Shown here: in pieces, positions 29,266 to 42,200 of the stretch
How the letters are laid out: each line of letters begins with the position of its first letter
Numbering within the stretch: position 1 is the stretch's first letter
Origin: Metridium senile
Taxonomy: Eukaryota > Cnidaria > Anthozoa > Actiniaria > Metridiidae
Reading direction: 5' to 3'
NCBI GenBank assembly: GCA_949775045.1
Contig: OX459100.1
Span: 19,541,268-19,605,267 of the forward strand
Length of the DNA: 64,000 nucleotides
Program-made: the position numbers and the translations under genes
The notes under the pieces: model-generated
Databases searched by the model: none
Seen by the model: only the letters and a program-made list of their open reading frames with translations
What the model was told of the DNA's origin: nothing

Positions 29266-29950
29266 GATAAAAACATTGTAGTTTAATACTTCATTTTGAC
29301 CTTTGTCATTGTATAAACCGGAAGGGGGGAGATTTGTAAATTTAAAGATCGGAAAATGAAAATATGGGAGGACAACATTGATATCAAACACTGTTGGTGT
29401 TGGAATAGGAATGATATTGATTTAGAAATTAGGTTGACATATAACATATGCGATTGAAACCCGATTTGAATATCAAAAGTCATTTGAACAAAAGCTTTTC
29501 ACTCATTTTAATACGTGTATAGATAGATGTGTCTTCACCGCAGTGGGGGATTTCTAGATATTCAATTTATAAAAATTCCTCTTACGTATACAGCTTTTAA
29601 AAAAAGCAAGATATGTTTTTGTACTTTGTAAAAATATAACCTCACCGGCGTGTTAAAAATTCAAATGAAACATTGGGAACCTGTCGTCTAGTAATACTAT
29701 AAGAATTGTTAATTCATCTACTACTCTGCCACCAATTCGTATATATATCCAAAAACTGTTAAATAAAGCTATAACTGATTGTTTTATAACACTGTAGATT
29801 TATAAATCAAAGAAAGCTTTTTGAGAGCTAGAAAGAAGTAGTAATGTTAGTGTTTTTGATAGTATCACGACCTGTAAAAGTCTTGCAACAACCTGCCTAG
29901 TCACATGTCAATTGGACGGATGACAGTAAATTAACTAAATTACCGTTCAC

Positions 29951-30093
29951 TTCGACTAAGGGCTAAAGCTCGAAACGCCAGTAAAGTTAAGTCAACGTTT
30001 TTAACGGTGTTACAAATTTCATTCTATTACCTATCGTTTATATCAAACACCAACGCAGCCTGTACTAGTTTACTCGCTAGTTTCCATTTAAAT
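29951..30093 (+). repeat. full-length GAAGGGCTAAAGCTCG repeat
   Basis: Contains the central stem, GTAAAGTTAAGTCAAC, TTACAAATTTCATTCTATTA, CCTATCGTTTATATCAAACA and the terminal hairpin ACTAGTTTACTCGCTAGT. The rest of 29268-31150 shows no gene, apart from a possible GC-richer MITE around 30850-31035. Confidence 0.85.
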
Positions 30094-31157
30094 TACCGTA
30101 ACTTTAACAAGTATACTTTGCATAAAACTGTGATCGATATTTTTCTAGATGTTCTTAAAACCCCTAAGTTTTTTTAGCTGTTCTCCTTGAGTTTGAGATC
30201 CTTTAATGTCTAATGAATGTCAAGTTCAATAGTTTTCAATGGACATCAAAACCTTAAACGAAATTAAAGATTTGAAAATGGCTGTCGTCGGCCGGCATAG
30301 CAAAATGGCTTTTGAAGTTGCAAAATCACACACGAGAAAACTAAGAGTAATAATTCCGTTCTATCCACGCTTTCATTAGAGTAAAAATATCTACTAATGG
30401 TTGATTGTGCTTATTCATTTGTAGATTTTAATTTAAAGCTTAATTTCTCTTCAGTTTCTACTTTTCATATTTTCAAAATTAAAGGCTATTAAACTGTACG
30501 GTTTCTCAATTTCTCTGCTCGCGGTATGAATTTCACTTGAGTAACCTCTTAAAGATGCCCTTTTCGATGGAACCTTTAAGATTACACCACTTAAAATAAA
30601 CTATATTATCTCTTACTTATCAAAAGGAATATAAAAATGTCCTGAATTGTTTAAAATATTAAGAGGTGTTTTTTTCTCAAGTACAAACTTAGTCAAGCAG
30701 ATAATAGAAATCAAGCCCGGATCGATTAACTCAACTTGTGATAATATCGTTAATAATTGATCAATTAAATTGGTACGATATAGGATGGTGAAACAGTTTT
30801 TGATGGTTATGATGATAATGAGTTATCTTGGAAAAATAGAGAAAAGGCAGCATGCTATAACGAGTTTTATAAAACATTTGAGATAAATGCGCGCGCTCCG
30901 ATTGCCTCCTGATTGTGTTGATATCAGTGGACATATTCCTTACTTGGAAATTTCCAGACCAGAGAAGCGTTTGAAGGAGCACGCGAGGCGTAACGGAGTG
31001 CTTCTCAACGCTTCTTATAACCTGATAGCGAGTTTTCTAGTTCTTTTATAAGATATCCAAGAGCTAAAATCGTAGTCAAACGTTCCGTGCCTTTTGATTC
31101 GTTCATCACTTTTCCCGCTTCTTATTTATACTCAGTATCTCTCTTAGTCCAACTCTT

Positions 31158-33262
31158 TTACTGCGACGAAGGGCTAAAGCTCGAAACGTCAGTAAAGTTA
31201 AGGTGGATCACTATAGTTTTTGAAAAGCCACACAAGGCCGTTATAAACGTCGTTTTGACAAACTTCCCAATTTTCGATTGACTTGAAACTTTTACAGATT
31301 ATCAGTCTTAGACTGAAATTTAAAACAATATACTTTGTTTTTAGATTTGTATTTTAATAGCAGCGATATACAGGAAAAACGGAAATCAGTTGCGCTTAAA
31401 TTGTAGACGAACGCGATGAGATCTCGAAAAGCGGCTACCACCACAGTAAACTACAACACTAGGCACCCAAAATATAAAAGAATTAGAGAAATCTGTATGT
31501 TTGATTTCGAGAAAATTACAGATATATTTTGTACTTTGTAGTTTTGAGTGTTAGAAGGAATCACTCAATGTGTGGCAATGTGACTTACAATAACTGAACA
31601 AATAGCGCTCAAAAACTGTCAAAACCTTCCCTGTACATATATGTCTTTAGTTACTAAGTTTGAGACAATAAATCGTTCACAGTATTGAGAAATTATTTTT
31701 TTCCTTAGAGATGTTAGAGCTTGACTTCAAGCGAAAACACATCACTGTTGCGCTTTTCTAGAAATATTCAAAACTGCCGTTTACATTTTTCTGTAAAATT
31801 CACAAACTCTTCTCCAAAGTACTAAAAATGTTATCCTGAAGCTTCATTTCAATTGAGGCATTTAAACGTGGTAAAAAAAATTAAACTCGTTCGGATGTTC
31901 ACGGCCGCTAATGATGCAAATCTGCGTTACTTTCTGGAGTCACGACGCAATACACCGTGACGGTTTTGGTTGAGTTATTACTTCCGGCGATAAAAATAAA
32001 TTTCGCTAATTGCTTCATTCCATTGTTCTTTTGATTACATCTGACTGCATGTAGTGATACATTCCTTTGTGCCAGTTGAATTTGTGAAATGAATTGCAAA
32101 TTAGTTACCTTTTCTCTCAAAATACCTGCGAATAAAAAGTCACAACTAACAAAAGAACATTAGCGAAATTTATTATCATAAAGTGCTATATGTTTTGTGG
32201 ATTTAGTACAAGCATTGTACAAATTAACTGAAGATTAGTTTTTGTGATTGCCACGTAATTCAAATATCTTAAGAAGAAAGAAGCATTAAAAACAAAATTA
32301 ATCATCTTAAGTCGTTGCTTTTCCCCCCATTTATTTCTATGAGGGTAAACCAACTCAGCTCCAGCCCTCCCCTCCCTTCCCTGGCTCTTTCTTTTATCGC
32401 CGGAAGTAATAACTCAACCAAAACCGTCAAGGTGTATTGCGTCGTGACTCCAGAATGTAACGCAGATTTGCATCATTAGCGGCCGTGAACATCCGAACGG
32501 GTCGACTTCGTTAAGATATCCAAGTTTAATTTTTTTACCACGTTTAAATGCCTCAATTATTATGAAACTTCAGTATAGCATTTCTAGTACTTTGGAGAAG
32601 AGTTTGTGAATTTTACAGAAAAATGTAAACGGCAGTTTTGAATATTTCTAGAAAAGCGCAACAGTGATGTGTTTTCGCTTGAAGTCAAGCTCTAACATCT
32701 CTAAGGAAAAAAATAATTTCTCAATACTGTGAACGATTTATTGTCTCAAACTTAGTAACTAAAGACATATATGTACAGGGAAGGTTTTGACAGTTTTTGA
32801 GCGCTATTTGTTCAGTTATTGTAAGTCACATTGCCACACATTGAGTGATTCCTTCTAACACTCAAAACTACAAAGTACAAAATATATCTGTAATTTTCTC
32901 GAAATCAAACATACAGATTTCTCTAATTCTTTTATATTTTGGGTGCCTAGTGTTGTAGTTTACTGTGGTGGTAGCCGCTTTTCGAGATCTCATCGCGTTC
33001 GTCTACAATTTAAGCGCAACTGATTTCCGTTTTTCCTGTATATCGCTGCTATTAAAATACAAATCTAAAAACAAAGTATATTGTTTTAAATTTCAGTCTA
33101 AGGCTGATAATCTGTAAAAGTTTCAGGTCAATCGAAAATTGGGAAGTTTGTCAAAACGACGTTTAAAACGGCCTTGTGTGGCTTTCCGAAAACTATAGTG
33201 ATCCACCTTAAGTCAACATTTTTTATGGTGTTACAAATTTCATTCTATTACCTATCGTTCCG
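31158..33262 (+). repeat. older GAAGGGCTAAAGCTCG repeat split by a later insertion
   Basis: The left half (31158-31201, ending GTCAGTAAAGTTAA) and the right half (33208-33262, starting TTAAGTCAACATTTTTTATG) join exactly as one copy of the repeat when the 2006-bp insert and one TTAA are removed. Confidence 0.9.
31202..33207. mobile_element. 2006-bp TTAA-flanked foldback element with about 0.8 kb inverted arms
   Basis: The ends GGTGGATCACTATAGTTTT and AAAACTATAGTGATCCACC are flanked by TTAA on both sides (31198-31201, 33208-33211). The arms run 31202 to about 31996 and about 32396 to 33207 with only scattered differences, plus roughly 17 bp extra in the right arm near 32505. The central 400 bp holds a smaller nested palindrome (AAATTTCGCTAAT / ATTAGCGAAATTT). 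No transposase is present, so it would need one in trans. Confidence 0.9.
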
Positions 33263-33492
33263 TGCTCTGTTGAGTTTTAGAGAATTAACGCTTCTCATGA
33301 TCAGCCAATCAAAGTCAGTTATTTTATAAATCTTTCAAGGTTCCATGCTCTGTTGAGTTATAGAGAACGCTTTTTAGCCAATCAGAGAAAGCGGTTTATG
33401 TCACTTGTATTTTATAAATCTTTTTAAGTTCCATGCTCTGCTGAGTTATAGAGAACGCTTCTTAGCCAATCAGAGAGCACCCAAAAAACCCA
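33262..33492. repeat. three tandem copies of an about 88-bp unit
   Basis: TTCCATGCTCTGTTGAGTTA, TAGAGAACGCTT and AGCCAATCAGAGA words recur three times. Confidence 0.8.
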
Positions 33493-34157
33493 GTTCCATC
33501 AAATAACAATTGCAAAAGGTCAAGAGTTCTCAGGGATTTTTTAACTTTTATTTTTTGTTTTTCTAATCTTTTAAGTAGAAAATATTGTTTTGTAATTAAT
33601 TACTAACTAAAACTGCTCAAAGCTTGACACCAACGTTGATGAAAACCATCAATCCGAGCTCATTTCACTGCAGACGTGCTGCAGCAGAAGTAACATGCCA
33701 AATAACACTTCTTCTATCCAAGCTGAGAGCATATTTTCAGTTTTACAAAGTAGTTTGTTAACACTCTAATTACACTTGTCTTGTCCATTTTCTATATTAG
33801 ACCACGTGACAAACACGTCACATTACAACACTTTGTGTCTACTAATTAATTGATCAGAGGAGTAGGGTGGATGTGGTCGCTTGTATCCCACCCCTCCCCC
33901 TTGGCATTGTCCTCTTCAAAGGATTGTACAAAATTGTTCTAGTTACTTTCAAATGAACCTAATCAAAATATGGCAGCCAACTTTTACTTTTGGAAAACAG
34001 TTGAAGTAACAATATTTATACATGGCATATATAAAGAGAGTTAAGAAATATTGACATTTACGTCATTGCTCTTTTGGGAAAATCTCAGTATTTTATACTC
34101 TAACTATAAATGGCAATGAGGAACATTGACACACACTAGCTCCACTCACTTTCTAAA

Positions 34158-34245
34158 GTAAAGGGCTAAAGCTCGAAACGTCAGTAAAGTTAAGTCAACA
34201 TTTTTTACGGTGTTACAAATTTTATTATATTACCTATTGTTTTTA
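34158..34245 (+). repeat. partial GAAGGGCTAAAGCTCG repeat
   Basis: AAAGGGCTAAAGCTCGAAAC followed by the standard downstream sequence to CTATTACCTATTG; the terminal part is missing. Confidence 0.85.
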
Positions 34246-34670
34246 ATGGGTCAACATGAGGCTTGCATATCATTAGCTGCTTCACGAGGAAGGTCTCTAT
34301 TGGTTCAAGTTGGTGACCATATTTTGATTTGGTGCATAACATTATCATTAATTTTTTTTGTAAATAAGTTAAGGAGGTCACTGTCTCGCAAATATGATAT
34401 CATACAATTTCAACTCCATTTAACTTAACTTTTAGTCGTTTTTGTTATATTTTTTCTTGTCCATTTCCTATGTTTTTAGTCCAATCTTTTCACCAACTTC
34501 TGTTATAAGTCAGTGATGAATCAGGTCATCCATGAAATACCCCGAGCCCACTATAAGTCAGTCCAGCAGTCACTACCAAGTACATCATTAGTCTTGATAG
34601 TATTAAATCAGGCCTATATCTTGTCAACCCTTTAAATAGTATTAGTACAAACTGTCTTTTCTCATAGTAT

Positions 34671-34837
34671 ATACACCAAATTGAAATATGCCGTCCAATT
34701 TTAATAACTATTGTTTTTGACTGGCTAGCTAGCTCACACACACGTGAAAACTCCATTGTGTTTCAATGTGAACACGAGGCTAGCCAGTCAAGAACAATAG
34801 TTATTCAAATTGGACACCATATTTTGATTTGGTGTAT
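34671..34837. repeat. inverted-repeat element
   Basis: ACACCAAATTGAAATATG ... AACTATTGTTTTTGACTGGC (34671-34724) pairs with GCTAGCCAGTCAAGAACAAT ... CATATTTTGATTTGGTGTAT (34779-34837). A third, direct partial copy of the right arm lies at 34296-34340. Confidence 0.7.
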
Positions 34838-35039
34838 AACTATGGACATGTACTAAACCCTGTCAAAGGTAGACCAGGCCTGTAGTTACTAGATCATCAT
34901 ACTTTTGTCCATTCCATATCAACCATTCAAATACCAACACAAGCTATCTCTTTGCTATTTCCAAAACAGTTAATCTTGATAAGCAAGTATATAAACTACT
35001 TGAAATCTTAGCCTTGTACTAGCAAGCAAACAAACCAGT

Positions 35040-35345
35040 CCATCTTGAAGTCGCTATCTTGTACTTAGCAAGCAAAAAAACCTCTCTCATGAAGTCTTCG
35101 TCATACTAATCAACAGTTCCTCTTGCAGTCTTGCCTTGCAAATCAACTGTCTCTCATGAAATCGTAGCCTTGCAAATCAACTGTCTCTCTTGGAGTCTTG
35201 TCTTGCAAGTCAACAGTTCCTCTTGCAGTCTTGTCTTGCAAATCAACTGTCTCTCATGAAATCGTAGCCTTGCAATTCAACAGTCTCTCTTGGAGTCGTG
35301 TCTTACAAATCAACAGTTCCTCTTGAAGTCTTTGTCTTGCAGTTT
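35040..35345. repeat. tandem repeat (about 45-bp unit) 3' of USP10
   Basis: TCTTGCAAATCAACTGTCTC and TCATGAAATCGTAGCCTTGC type units recur about seven times, just beyond the USP10 stop codon. Confidence 0.8.
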
Positions 35346-35390
35346 GTAAATAGAAAAGAGTGGCTTTATAAAAATATGTTGGATTTTTTT

Positions 35391-38300
35391 TCAAGGTATT
35401 TGGTCTGTCCTGTAATAGTAAAGAAGATATGGATCTTTGCCTTGGATTGGTTTTAGTACAAAGTTGGCTGGTACAACTTTGAGTTTAGTGTCATCAGCAC
35501 GGACCCAGCCATGCACTGGATGGTGAATGTCGGCAGTATAATGGCCGCCACAAGCTGTTTTACCATGGTGATAGACCACTACAGAAACACAAGATATTAA
35601 TCAATCAATAAACAAATCAATCAATCAATAAGTCAATCAATCAATCACTCAGTTAATCACTCATCAATCAATCACTCAGTCAATCAATCAATCACTCAGT
35701 CAATCAATCACTCAATCACTCATCAATCAATCATCAATCAATCACTCAGTCAATCAATCAATCAACCACTCATCAATCACTCAGTCAATCAATCACTCAC
35801 TCACTTGGTCAATCAATCACTCACTTTCTCAATCAGTCAGTCAATCGATCAATTAAATAGCAAATCATTCAATCAATCAATTAAACAGCTCATCAATCAA
35901 TCAATCAGTCAGTCAGTCAGTCAGTCAATCAATCAGCTAGCTGTCTTACCAGCCATAAGGTTGTAGGTCTTCTGTGCAGCAGTGTATCTTGTCTTTATAC
36001 TTGGTGACAATAATTCTATCAAACAAGAAAACACAATGTTAAGTGTCAAATAAATAGCCTGTGATCCAATAGACATCTTTACCTCCGTATGCAAATTGCC
36101 AATTTTAGACCACGTGTCATTCCCTTGAGAATTGTTCTTTTATGATGAACATGTTATATCATTTACATGTGAAAGAAACAATTCCCAAGGGTAGCATCAC
36201 ATGATATGAAATGGGACAACAAACAAGGAAGGTAAAGAGATCTATTGCCCATTTCAGAACACGTGTCATTCCCTTGAGAATTGTTCTTTTATGATGAACA
36301 TGTTATATCATTTACATCTGAAAGAAACAATTCCCAAGGGTAGCATCACGTGATATGAAATGGGACAACAAACAAGGAAGGTAAAGATATCTATTGCCCA
36401 TTTCAGACCACGTGTCATTCCCTTGAGAATTGTTCTTTTATGATGAACGTGTTATATCATTTACATGTGAAAGAAACAATTCCCAAGGGTAGCATCACGT
36501 GATATGAAATGGGACAACAAACAAGGAAGGTAAAGAGATCTATTGCCCATTTTAAAACATGTGTCATTCCATTGAGAATTGTTCTTTTATAATGAACCTG
36601 TTATATCATTTACATGTGAAAGAAACAATTCCCAAGAGTAGGATCACAAGATATGAAATGGGACAACAAACAAGGAAGGTAAAGAGATCTATTGCCCATT
36701 TTAAAACATGTGTCATTCCATTGAGAATTGTTCTTTTATAATGAACCTGTTATATCATTTACATGTGAAAGAAACAATTCCCAAGAGTAGCATCACGTGA
36801 TATGAAATGGGACAACAAACAAGGAAGGTAAAGAGGTCTATTATATGTGTTCTCTGTGACATACCTTTGCCGATGACAAGTTCTAAGGGATAATCTACAT
36901 GCTTTAGCAGCTTCTGACTGCCATTAGATGAATAAATAAACCTTTTGAGGTGAAGGATAAGGACCTTGGGAAGACTTTCAAATGTCACTCGCCTTGAAAT
37001 GTCAACCTGTTATCAATATAACCACATCAGTTCAGCTGTAAACTTATTGAGTTTAAATAATTATTATTATCATTATTATTATTATTATTATTATCATCAT
37101 CATCAATATTACTATCATCATCATCATCATTATTACTATTATTATGAGTACACCAAATACAGTTATGTGTAAGTATTTCACTTTTAGAAAGACAGAAAGA
37201 AAATTAGAGTAGGAGAAAGGCATGAAATGGAAAGAAGAGTGGAAAGAATGGAATGGTTAGAAGGAATAAGAATCAAACAATCATTTGATGAACAAATGAA
37301 TGAATGAATGAACAACTGAATGAATGAATGAACAAATGAATGAACAGATGAATGAATGAACAAATGAATGAACAAATGAATGAATGAACAAATGAATAAA
37401 TGAATGAATGAACAAATGAATAAATGAATGAATGAACAAATGAATGAATGAACAAATGAATGAACAAACAAATGAATGAATGAACAAATGAATGAATGAA
37501 CAAATGAATGAATGAATGAACAAATGAATGAATAAACAAATGAATGAATGAACAAATGAATAAATGAATGAATGAATGAACAAATGAATGAATTTAAACA
37601 GAAAAGAAATATAGAAAGTAAAAAGGAAACGGAATACAGATACTATCAGATAGAACGGGGAAAAGGAATGAACTGCAGAAAAGGCAAAAAGAAGAAAGAA
37701 AAAGGGAATAAAAAGGAACTGAGACTCAGGAATACCAAGAACAAGTTGTTCGGTTCGTGTACCTGTGAATTGGTTTTTGAGCATGTATATCCTTGCAATT
37801 CTTCTTTAACAGCAAGGTGGTTGAGAGCATCTTCAATACAGCTGACATTCTAAATAAAACAACAAAAAACTTCACTTCAGTATCTAAATAATCACAGGAC
37901 ATCAAAGAAAGAAATTTATCTACAAGCAGGTCAATACATAAAACTGAACTTTTGAAATATTTGATACGTTAGGCAAATGAAATTTGATGTTTTCACTTTC
38001 AAAAAGTCAAAAACAAGTCAAGTTTTTGTGCCATACATACTACATACATACATACATACATACATACTTTATTTACGTTTCCACTTGGGATTTTCAAACA
38101 AAATTACAACTACTTATAACATAATAATTATTAAACAATGTATAAATATTTGTTTTAAAGTTCCATGAGTTTATAAACAAAGTGTCTATTCATATGATTT
38201 TTTGAAATACATGGAGTGTATTCTTTGCCATACAAGTGGATAAAATGTGGATATAATTTTAATTTTATTAGATACCTGAATGTCAAGCTGTAAGTCAAAG

Positions 38301-39205
38301 AAAGGTTCAACATTGGCAGACTCTTTGACTCCTGCCTGGTGCAATGATGACCTGAGATATCCCCCAAAGATGTCTGACACCAATGAATGAGGGAAATTGG
38401 CCTGCAAAACAACAACACCATACTGTTAGAAAACATGGAGGTTATTCACCTGCGGCTAAAGAAACATGGATATTCTTACATGGATATTCTTCGCTAAAAA
38501 TAACCTTTTTATCCCATAAATTACTTTATTTTTAATGCACTTATTTATAAAAATACTATATCAGTTTCTATATTAATTTACAATAAAGTTCGACAATTTA
38601 AGACAAAAATTGATATAAAGGGTTCAACCCAGACTTGTGATACTTTATCAAAGGTGTAGAATAACTTTTGAAAAAGAATATGTTTTTTAACGATGCAAAA
38701 AATAGGAACCAAAATAACTGCCATCATATCAAAACCATCAAATTTCCCTCCCCTTCCCTTCCCAGACAGACAGTCAGTCTAAAGATAGACAAAATAACAT
38801 CACACTGTTAGCCAGGAGGTTCACACTAGCAACATAAGCATAAGCAAGATATTTAGACTCAGTTTGGCTTTGCTCATTAGTCGCACTTGTCTTTTCTCAC
38901 ACCAAGTCGTAAAATGCTTCACTGAGTCTGTGTACCTTGCTTATGCTGATGTCGCTAGTGTAAACCAGGCTTTAGCAGATAAAAATTCAAACTAGACGTG
39001 CCATCTGGGTGATCACTTGGGCTTCAAATGAGACATGATGTCATTGTTGATAGGAATGCTTGGGAACTGACCCTCCAATTTGAGGCCCAAGACAACGACG
39101 ATGACCACAAAAAAGAATTGTTTTTCGTACACAGAAGCCCAATAATCACACACAGACAGACAGTCAGACAGACCTGTAGACATTCACACAGACAGACAGA
39201 CAGTC

Positions 39206-39243
<38 letters not shown>

Positions 39244-42200
39244 CATACCATTCTAGTAATGCTGGATTTATTTCTTGGTCCAACTTGTTCCCAGTCTCCA
39301 TCATCATTGTCGTCAATGTCCTGTCCATTGACTGCTATGATACTAGGGTTATCTGATGTTTGCTCATCTATGCTGTGTTGGTCTGGTTTAGCTGGTTCTA
39401 ATAGTTTTATAACTTGTAGCATCTCTTCGTGGATGCCATTTAGAATACAGCTTAAGAACTCTTCTGCATCTTCTTGTCTTCCCTTTGAATGATGAATTGA
39501 AATGCATTCGGTGTATAAGTGAAATGCAGATACATGGGAAAATATCAAATGCCCTTGGCGGGAATTGAACCCCACTGTTTCGGCTTTCTAGTCCGACGTG
39601 TTACCACTACAACACAAGGACCAACCACGCTGGATACGCAGCCGGACGATATAGTATAGGGCAACTGTGGGGGTCCCAGGGCGATATTAATCTCTTAGGT
39701 AAATTTGAACACCGTAAATGGAAACACAGAAAGAAGTGAAAAAACAAAATGGAAGATGATATATTACAATAGTCTTTTATTCTGAAATATGTATATGATG
39801 ATGGTGGAGGCAATGGTGATGATGGCAGTGATGAAAATGATGGTGATAACAAGAGTGATGATAATGGTAACAATAATATTGTTGGGATGATGATGATGAT
39901 AAAGATGATGGTTGTGATGATGATTACAATGATAAAGATACCGGTAATGACAATGGTGGTAATGATGATAATGATGGTGATGATTATGGTAATGATAATG
40001 ATAATATTGTTGTTATGATGATGTTGATAAAGATAATGACAATGGTGGTGATGATGATAATGATGGTGATGACAATAGTAATGATGATGATGATTGTGAT
40101 GATGATGATAGCAATGATGGTCACAACAATGATAAGGACAATAACAATGATGATGATGACAAAGGTAATGATGGTAATTATTATTATAGTTATAAAATTC
40201 ATGAATAATTAATGAGCAATTGACAAAAGAATTCATGTCCGTGACGGAGTTTGTAAATCTCATACAGATTTCGTCCTGATTTGCATAAGTTTCAACTTGA
40301 ATTTTCTCGGCCAGATTTACATTTATCTTGAAAATTTTAGTAAAATATGAAAGAACTAACGTTGGACTTTCATAAGTTCTATACAATATTTGCATCCGAT
40401 CTGTATCCGATATACAATGGCTCGTCTTCGACTCGCCGTTGTATAGCGGGTACAGATCGGCCGCTCATATTGTATACATTACTTATTTATATATTATAAT
40501 AATTATTATGATGATGATAACAACATAAATAATGATGATGATACAATAGTACAAACCCACCTTAGACGACAAATGGCTTTTTATTGTTGACAGCATCTTG
40601 TAAACATAGCTTGGTTCAAATGAAGAACCAGTACGGAACTCAGCTTTACCGTTTTTGCTTGTTGCTAAATGGGAAAATGAATAATTAAATTTAGTCAACA
40701 GTTACGACATATAAATGGACCTTATTAGTGTTCAAACTAATATTTACCTGGTTTTGGAAGAAGACTAAACTCATGTGTAAATCTCACCCTACAAATGAAA
40801 GATTTTCAATTTCAAGAGAGACAATCAGACACTGGACAAGACAAAAGGTATGGGATGACGTCAAAACAAGATTAAGGCTCACGTTTGAGCAGGAATTTCA
40901 CAAATTGTCCGTCTGTAAGTGCCAAGAAAAGGTAGGAAAAGTAATGCTTGATTGTTGATTTATATTATCTACTAACAGTGACTGCGTCTTCAGCTCTGAG
41001 GATATTTGGTGCAATTTTCAATATTATCAATATTTTATTGCAAAATATTTGTCTCAAAAAAGATATTCCGGCTCTTGTAAACCTTGGCATCCCAAAGCAA
41101 ATCAAAGTTTGATAGATGTAGATATTATGTTTCACCACAGTTATAGAATCAATGATATTGATAAAATAATAGGAAATACTTGAAGTGCATTGTTCAAGCT
41201 CTGTTTACTTGGCAGGTGAACAAAGAGATGGCTCAACGTTGGAGTAAAATGGCTGTAATATTCTATTTATAACCCGACTGCACTAGCAATATTTTCAATG
41301 ATTGATGCAATGCCTATGGATATTAGTTCTTTCAATGTTTAATACAATTATAAATACACATTACATGCAAGGTGCTGTTGTTACTTACATGCTATCCAGG
41401 ATTGGTGTAGATGTAGAATTTTTGTTCTTCAATTGCTCCATTTGACTCAAGAGGTTGTAAAATGGTGGACAAGCAAGAAGGGCTTGTAGTGTCTGATTTT
41501 ATTAAGGAAACAATTATTTTGAAGAATATTAAAGTTGTCCTTCAGTAGCATGTTAGATAATTATAGGAATTGATTGAGGCCATACACTACTGTTTGTAAA
41601 GTTCTTTTGAGCTTTTGTCGAAGAGTGAAAATATAAAGAGAAAACAATTTCCCTTTTAAAATGCATCAGTCTCGGAAAATCGTTGCTATGCTATGTTCAT
41701 GTAAATACCACATTACATTTCATACAGCATGTTATGATTGTACAGGCCAGTGTAGCTACATTGTACAATGGGTGTTTTATACAATGGTCAATATGTATCA
41801 ATGCTAACTCATTGATAACTGTGACTTGTGAACCAAAATACATTCAATGCCATTAACATTGTTCATGTAAAGTAGAGAAACACTACAACAAGTGACACAT
41901 GATTCTTTGTTTATCTGCCTTCAGTAGTTAAACATTTCAATTTTTAACTGTAACAGGTTCCAATTTAAATCTGTACTTTCCCATTTAAATCTGTACTTAT
42001 GCAAATATGGGGTGATGTGTGCTAACACACAGATCAACCAATCAGAGTATATTATTTCTGAAGTGAACTTCTCTGATTGGTTGTTCTGTGTGTTTAGCAC
42101 GCATCAACATAATTCACATAAGTACAGATTTAAATGGGAAAGTACAGATTTAAATGGGAACCTGTTCTGTATAATGAGAAACAGTGAACATGGAATAAGA

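Noticed and set aside
36060..36842. CRISPR-like array appearance
   Set aside because: Regular 150-bp units with no short repeat/unique spacer pattern, in a eukaryotic intron; it is an amplified MITE.
37184..37784. Phe/Ile/His/Ser-rich frames on the minus strand
   Set aside because: Products of the AATG-type tandem repeat in USP10 intron 13; they also swallow exon 13.
40728..40958. 76-aa plus-strand frame
   Set aside because: Shadow: the short 41-nt USP10 exon 9 (40748-40788, minus) lies here, and the frame has no other support.
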